In this document: positions 59,199 to 64,000 of the stretch, one piece after another
Layout of the letters: each line of letters begins with the position of its first letter
How positions within the stretch are numbered: the stretch's first letter is position 1
Origin: Toxoplasma gondii ME49
Taxonomy: Eukaryota; Apicomplexa; Conoidasida; Eucoccidiorida; Sarcocystidae
DNA: 64,000 nucleotides
Direction: 5' to 3'
NCBI RefSeq assembly: GCF_000006565.2
Contig: NC_031477.1
Location: 2,202,043 to 2,266,042 of the forward strand
Notes under the pieces: model-generated
Databases searched by the model: none
What the model was told of the DNA's origin: nothing
The model's input: the letters and a program-made list of their open reading frames with translations, nothing else
Position numbers and translations under genes: made by a program

Positions 59199-60458
59199 TC
59201 GACGTTTAAGGACGAGTTGAGGCAGGAACCTTTTGAGGAACGACTGGCCACCTTTCTGACGTGGAAGCCCCTAAAGGACTTGTCCTCGAAGCTCCGCGTG
59301 GGAATCGTATCGATTCTTGGAAACTAAACAATTCACCGTAGGCGAGTTGCTGGTGCCTAATTTGAGAGAAACCCCTGGAATGAAGTCTCCGCAAAAAAGC
59401 AAACTAGTAAATTTATGGAGGTGTATATAGACGTTGGCTTAAGGCCAAAGAATGCCCACGTGGAAAATTTTCATGGTGCTGCTTGCGAATTCTCTTAGTC
59501 CCTCAGTCTGTACCTCAAGGTATACAGTTTTGGCGGTTACAGTACATGTTGAACAATAATTGTCGATACAGAAGATTGAGAATTAGGAACGCGGGTGGCT
59601 TTATACAGGGAGATCACAGACTGTGGCTTGCATTTCGTTTCATCGGAGTTTCTTGGAGGCGTTTCCTGTGTTGAACGAGCATTGTGTCAGTTGTTAATTA
59701 CTGTATTGCGTGTTGTCCCTAACAATGTGGCGTGTTTCCTTCAAAAGTAGTTATCGAATCATTCCTCTCAATGTCGCTGCGTCTGCGTAGTGGAGCAATT
59801 CGAAATGCTCGGCAACGCGTCTTTTTGTGGCACAGCCACATCGTTAGGCTGTTGTAAATTTAGCCACATGTGGCTTCCTTTTTTTTCGTGGTCGCTTTGC
59901 CCTCTAGACAGCGATTCACGGAAATGCCTATAGTGGCCACTCAAAGGTGAAGAAGGCTCAACGTCCCTGCATCCAAGTCGTTCCGTGTGCTCCTGGCTTT
60001 CTTCTCATATGTTACTGTAATACTAGTCATTTCATCATCTCGTCTGATGGCAGCTACTAGCGGCGCACGTGCGTGTGTGCAGCACATGCCTGCTCTTTTC
60101 ATTGTGGTACATGTCTTCATCGTGGGATATCAGACTGTTCCAGCAGCCCATGGTTCTTGGACCGTGGTGCTTCCCATAGAAATGCCGTTTAATTTTTCGA
60201 GCAAGCTACCACACTCGCAGCGTCTGTAGACGCTGTCACTGATAAGGCCTGCAAAACCTGTATTGAGGTAACCTAGGCTGAAAATGAATCATTCATGCGT
60301 CTCTGATTTTTATGTGACGGTTCAAACCGACTGGAGGTGATGAGGCCCGACAACTGTTCAACAGCGTACGAAGGTCGATCACCACAGATGCAATGATGAT
60401 TAAACCCCGTCAAAAACTCAGAGCAAAGTCGAGCTTGGAGACGGCAGACAGGGATAAA
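59123..60458. other. Convergent intergenic region, giant gene and Cys-rich gene 3' ends
   Basis: After the out-of-frame repeat remnant (to 59198) no coding signal was seen. The stretch holds only short ORFs, A/T-richer sequence than the genes and no obvious repeat or RNA gene. Confidence 0.45.
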
Positions 60459-63013
60459 TCAGCTTGCATTTTGCCCTTCTTCGCCTGCGGACGAGGCGTA
60501 CTCTTGACACTCTTCCCTGTACTGAAGCGAATAACACGGATAGTTGAAACTCTCCTCGAACTCATTGAAGCAAGTTCGGTTGGCCGGCGTTGCTGCCGGC
60601 TTACACTCGATGGTGGGCACAGTCTGAGTGCATTTGTCGTCCACTTCTTCTTCGATTTTCGTGGTGCAAGTTGCTAGCTCCCAATTTTGTACTGTGAGAC
60701 ACTTCTGCAGCAGATGAGCAGCCGACACGACAGAACTTCGCTTTGGTATCACGGAGTGGTATGAGAAAACAAACCACTAGTGCTGCTCCCTGATAAAGTG
60801 CCCGATCGATGAGGCTTCGCTCCCCCGAAACGAATGAGAGAGTGAACTTATGGAGGCAGACAGTTGTATACCAATCAAATCGAGGAGAACTGGCAGCTAC
60901 GAGAGGTGCCTGAGCTTCTGAGTTTTCTTTCATAGTGTTATGCCGATGCTTAATTCACAGTCGCTGTACTAAGTTTTTTCCCTCTGCAATTCTCAACAGA
61001 ACGATGCAAGTTGCATCTGTCGCTAACCTCATCATACTCCAGCTGCGGACACACATATTCTTCGTCGATCGTCTCCTCTTCAATGCAGGTTCCTTCTACA
61101 ACCTTTTCGACAACCTCGCAAGACTCGTGGAGTTCGCCTCTTGTACATGCGTCGTCTACAGTCTTCATTATCGATGCTACGCACGTTGCAGGGACGGTGA
61201 TAAAGAATTCCGTGCAATTTTCAGCTGAGATTGATTTGTCGCAGTCGTACTGTTCTGTTCGGGAATCCACCCTGAGCACGCCAGTCTGCATGATTTTCTT
61301 CTCATTGTCCTCGCATTCCTCCACCTCAGCAACGTCTTCACATGCATATTCTTCGTCGCGTGCGACTTGACGCGTGCAGGTTTCAGCGATCGTCTCTTCA
61401 GACATCAAACATTTTTCAGCAACTACCTTCTCCGAACAGGGGAAGGACGCTTCATACGGAACGTCTCTTGTACAGAGCGCTGGCACGACCACCTGAACAA
61501 ACACAGTGGCATAGTGGTAACTGAACTGTATTTCTGTCCATCACGGGAAGCTCCATCGCTCGTTCCGCAGGCGCAACCCTGCAGTCAAGTATCAGTTTTT
61601 ATGCGCGTTCAGCGACTGCTTACACTAGTTGATTCTCTGTCAAACTAAAGTGTTTTGAGTCCCCGTTTCACAGCACCAGAACAACGGATCTGATGAAACA
61701 CGCACGTATCCACAGAAGTTGCCTCACTGTGACAGCTAGACTTGAGTGTCCGGATGAGAAGGAAAGAAATGCTTCTTAAAGCTTCTCCCCAGCTTACAGC
61801 AAGAGAAAGCACGGTCAGAGTTTCCCGGAAAACGCATTTACTGATAAAGACGTACCGGGACATTCTTTTCGCACGGATATGTCTCCACGGAGGATTCCGT
61901 TACTGACTCCCTGCGGTTCTTGTCGTGTTGGTCGTGACGGATTTGCAGCTGCTGTTCTCTCTTGACCGCTAAACGCGTGCAGTTGCTTTGTCGTCGTTCT
62001 ACCACAACGTTCTGGCACGAGTACGATTCATTCTTGATTCGTGTTTCTGTACACGTTTTCACCTGATCCTCTGTCACCTGCTCGCATTTAGGCTTGATAA
62101 CTTTTTTCGGACATGGATATGTTTCCTCGACCATCACAGGCTTTGAACATGTCTTTTTAACAAACTTTTTCACTAGTCTGCAGTGCCGTTCAGTCTCCGT
62201 TGTTTCGTACTCGTACGTGATGGGCACATCGATTTCACGGGTACAGGTTGCGGGTTCGACACGGAACTGGACGTCACATTCCAATCGGCTCTGAACTTTT
62301 TCACAAGGGTATGTAACTTCTTCAGTGACACTTCTTGGACAAGTTTCCTGAACTTGAACTGCCTTGGTTCGACAGATATACTCCTGCACTTTCTTAGGGC
62401 AAGGGCGCCTTGAGAATTTTGAGACTTTCCGTGTGCAGATGGACGGAACTGTTCGGGGCATTTTGTAACATATGGTTTTGGAAGTCATTGTCGGGCACTC
62501 GAACTCGATTTCTTTTGTCGATAGTCTCTTGCAGCCAACTGTCACCTGCCGCTCTTTTTCGACACAGACTTCTGGGAAGAAATCCGAGGGGCATGAGTAA
62601 GATTTCTGTTTCACAACTCTTCTCGTGCAGGTCTTCTCCTGCGAGAAGGGAACTTGTGAGCAGGTGCGCCGCATCTCCGGGGCTCGTGTGCTTCCACCGC
62701 GGCGATTGTCACTCACAGGTTTTTGGTCCACTGGTTTTGGAAGATGGAGTGCTTTTGCGGTATCCCTTTTCTTCTTGTCATTCTTCAAAAACGCTCCCGT
62801 TAGGCTGTTCTGCTCTCGTTCTGCACGTGGGATACGGATATATTCTGGACCACTACTGTCGGTGAGGCCATTTGCATGGCCTCGCCAGCGCCCAGTATCT
62901 GGTGAATCCAGGATCCCTGAAGACCACGGACCAGCGACCGCCAGCGGCCACAGCCCATATACAATAACAGTTATACAGAAATAGTGGAGGGCACCGATGC
63001 GATGTTGACCCAT
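60459..63013 (-). CDS. Secreted cysteine-rich repeat protein (oocyst-wall-like candidate)
   Basis: Exons, minus strand: 63013-61856, 61492-60959, 60704-60459; about 645 aa. The first ATG is followed by a signal peptide (YFCITVIVYGLWPLAVAG, cleavage near residue 30). A basic linker to about residue 125 leads into Cys-rich repeats of about 24 residues with a recurrent TC-x(8-9)-(E)(T/S)YPC-x(7-8)-C pattern (for example VTYPCEK, EETYPCPKK, NESYSCQN). After the signal peptide there are 44 Cys in all, an even number. No membrane span or GPI-type tail is evident. Disulphide-linked Cys repeats fit an extracellular structural protein such as an oocyst or sporocyst wall component, but the spacing is not that of the classical COWP type I/II repeats. 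The junction of exon 1 with exon 2 is well supported (GTACGT donor, TTGTTCAG acceptor); the second donor (GTGAAT) is weak. Confidence 0.8.
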
Positions 63014-64000
63014 TGCGATACGAAACGAGAAAAAACATTGTTTTACCGGTGGCCACAAAAAACGTCCGATTCAAAAATACATCCACAGTTCATGAACAGT
63101 TACAAGGTAACGAAAAAACACCGAAAATCAGACGGTCGCGCTCCAGAAGCCTCATTTACAAATTTGTGGTGGTCGAATTACTGGACGGTGTCTTCGAATA
63201 CAATCGTCACACTCGGTAGGTGGCTTCCGTTGTCGAACAAAACCAAAGGTATTAACAGAAAGTATATCTCAAAAGTAGAAAAACGCAGGGAAATTCCACC
63301 AAAGGAGAGACTGATCGATTGCACAGGCAGATCAGGCTCTTATCGTCGCGTGCAGGGTTTACTCCTCGAGCAAGGTCGTCAGCGTAGACGAGGTTCCGGT
63401 GTCGGGATCCGTCCGATAGTTTCGCAGTTCTTGTCTATTATTTCCTGATATAACACCCGCTCAACCCCAACTATTAAATGAGATTTATGTTTTAGCACGG
63501 TAATTTTCGTCTGAAGTAGTGCGCCTGATTCCGTGCAACTCATTCACTCTGTTGCGGCCTTTATGAAGCACAGTCCGGTGTTTCTCTACTTGATTAACAA
63601 GGAGACTTTAAACTAAATGTAGAATGACGACCAAAGACACACGGATCAGTGGCTTTCATTTTCGTTCGAAGAAAGGTTTTGAGTCCATTCCTAAAGTAGT
63701 ATCAGCTGCGATAAAGCATACTCTATCGGTATCGGTCGTCTGACGCGGTGCCAGCCGCCGTCGCCTGTACAAGACGAGAAGTGGAGTTCTTGACACGAAG
63801 GTCCGAGGAGTGAGAGACAAAGCTAGGTTAACTACGGTGGTGTCGAGAAACCCCACAAAAAACTCATTGACGAATGATGCGATTCCGGACACCGCCGCCA
63901 CGACGAAACGCGGTGTTGAAGAGACTCGACGCGGCCTGCTATAAATTCTGCAGCGGATTGACAACAGTAGAGCGGAGCATGCTTGGTTTAGAAACAAACA
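63014..64000. other. Upstream flank of the Cys-rich gene and right window edge
   Basis: Promoter and 5' UTR of the Cys-rich gene should lie here. A minus-strand ORF at 63656-63997 (113 codons) has no recognised motif. No RNA gene or repeat was seen. Confidence 0.4.

Noticed and set aside
63656..63997. Minus-strand ORF of 113 codons at the right edge
   Set aside because: Could be the last exon of a gene beyond the window, but no acceptor or conserved residues support it.
13506..64000. Nuclear copies of mitochondrial DNA, common in Toxoplasma and Neospora
   Set aside because: Looked for cytb/cox-like coding segments in the intergenic stretches and recognised none; a nucleotide search against the mitochondrial genome would be decisive.

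Overview
The window reads as nuclear DNA of a tissue-cyst-forming coccidian (Sarcocystidae: Toxoplasma, Neospora, Hammondia or a close relative). The grounds are many short exons split by GT..AG introns, pyrimidine-rich introns, frequent (TA)n and (ATCT)n microsatellites, scattered GCATGC motifs, and low-complexity insertions in otherwise conserved eukaryotic proteins. Nothing bacterial, viral or transposon-like was recognised. The genus cannot be fixed from the sequence alone. Gene models were assembled by hand from conserved protein segments, splice consensus and reading-frame phase at each junction.

Layout. (1) 1-4141, minus: four exons of an L7Ae-fold protein resembling the RNase P/MRP subunit p38, running off the left edge. 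(2) 4142-6058: shared head-to-head promoter region with a perfect GCATGCAAAC inverted repeat. (3) 6059-13505, plus: RNA polymerase III subunit RPC5, ten exons, 852 aa. (4) 13506-16940: intergenic, with one weak unassigned minus-strand gene candidate. (5) 16941-34490, plus: DNA/RNA topoisomerase III beta, 24 exons, 869 aa, with catalytic Tyr, zinc-binding tail and an Arg-Gly C-terminus. (6) 34491-37190: convergent intergenic region. (7) 37191-40324, minus: signal recognition particle receptor beta subunit. (8) 40325-44415: intergenic. (9) 44416-59122, plus: a giant intronless Lys/Pro/Ala-rich repeat protein, about 4,900 codons, broken by a 2-bp deletion near 52935. (10) 60459-63013, minus: a secreted protein with 44 cysteines after the signal peptide. 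(11) The right edge holds nothing assignable.

How the genes relate. The p38-like protein and RPC5 share one divergent promoter region, and both serve the tRNA pathway (pre-tRNA 5' processing and Pol III transcription), so co-regulation is plausible. TOP3B and the SRP receptor beta gene are ordinary housekeeping genes placed tail to tail. The giant repeat gene and the Cys-rich gene are the lineage-specific part of the window and hold most of its unusual features: arrays of near-identical 180-bp and 231-bp units, a six-times-repeated hydrophobic module, a basic 9-residue C-terminal repeat, and two frame-disrupting sites.
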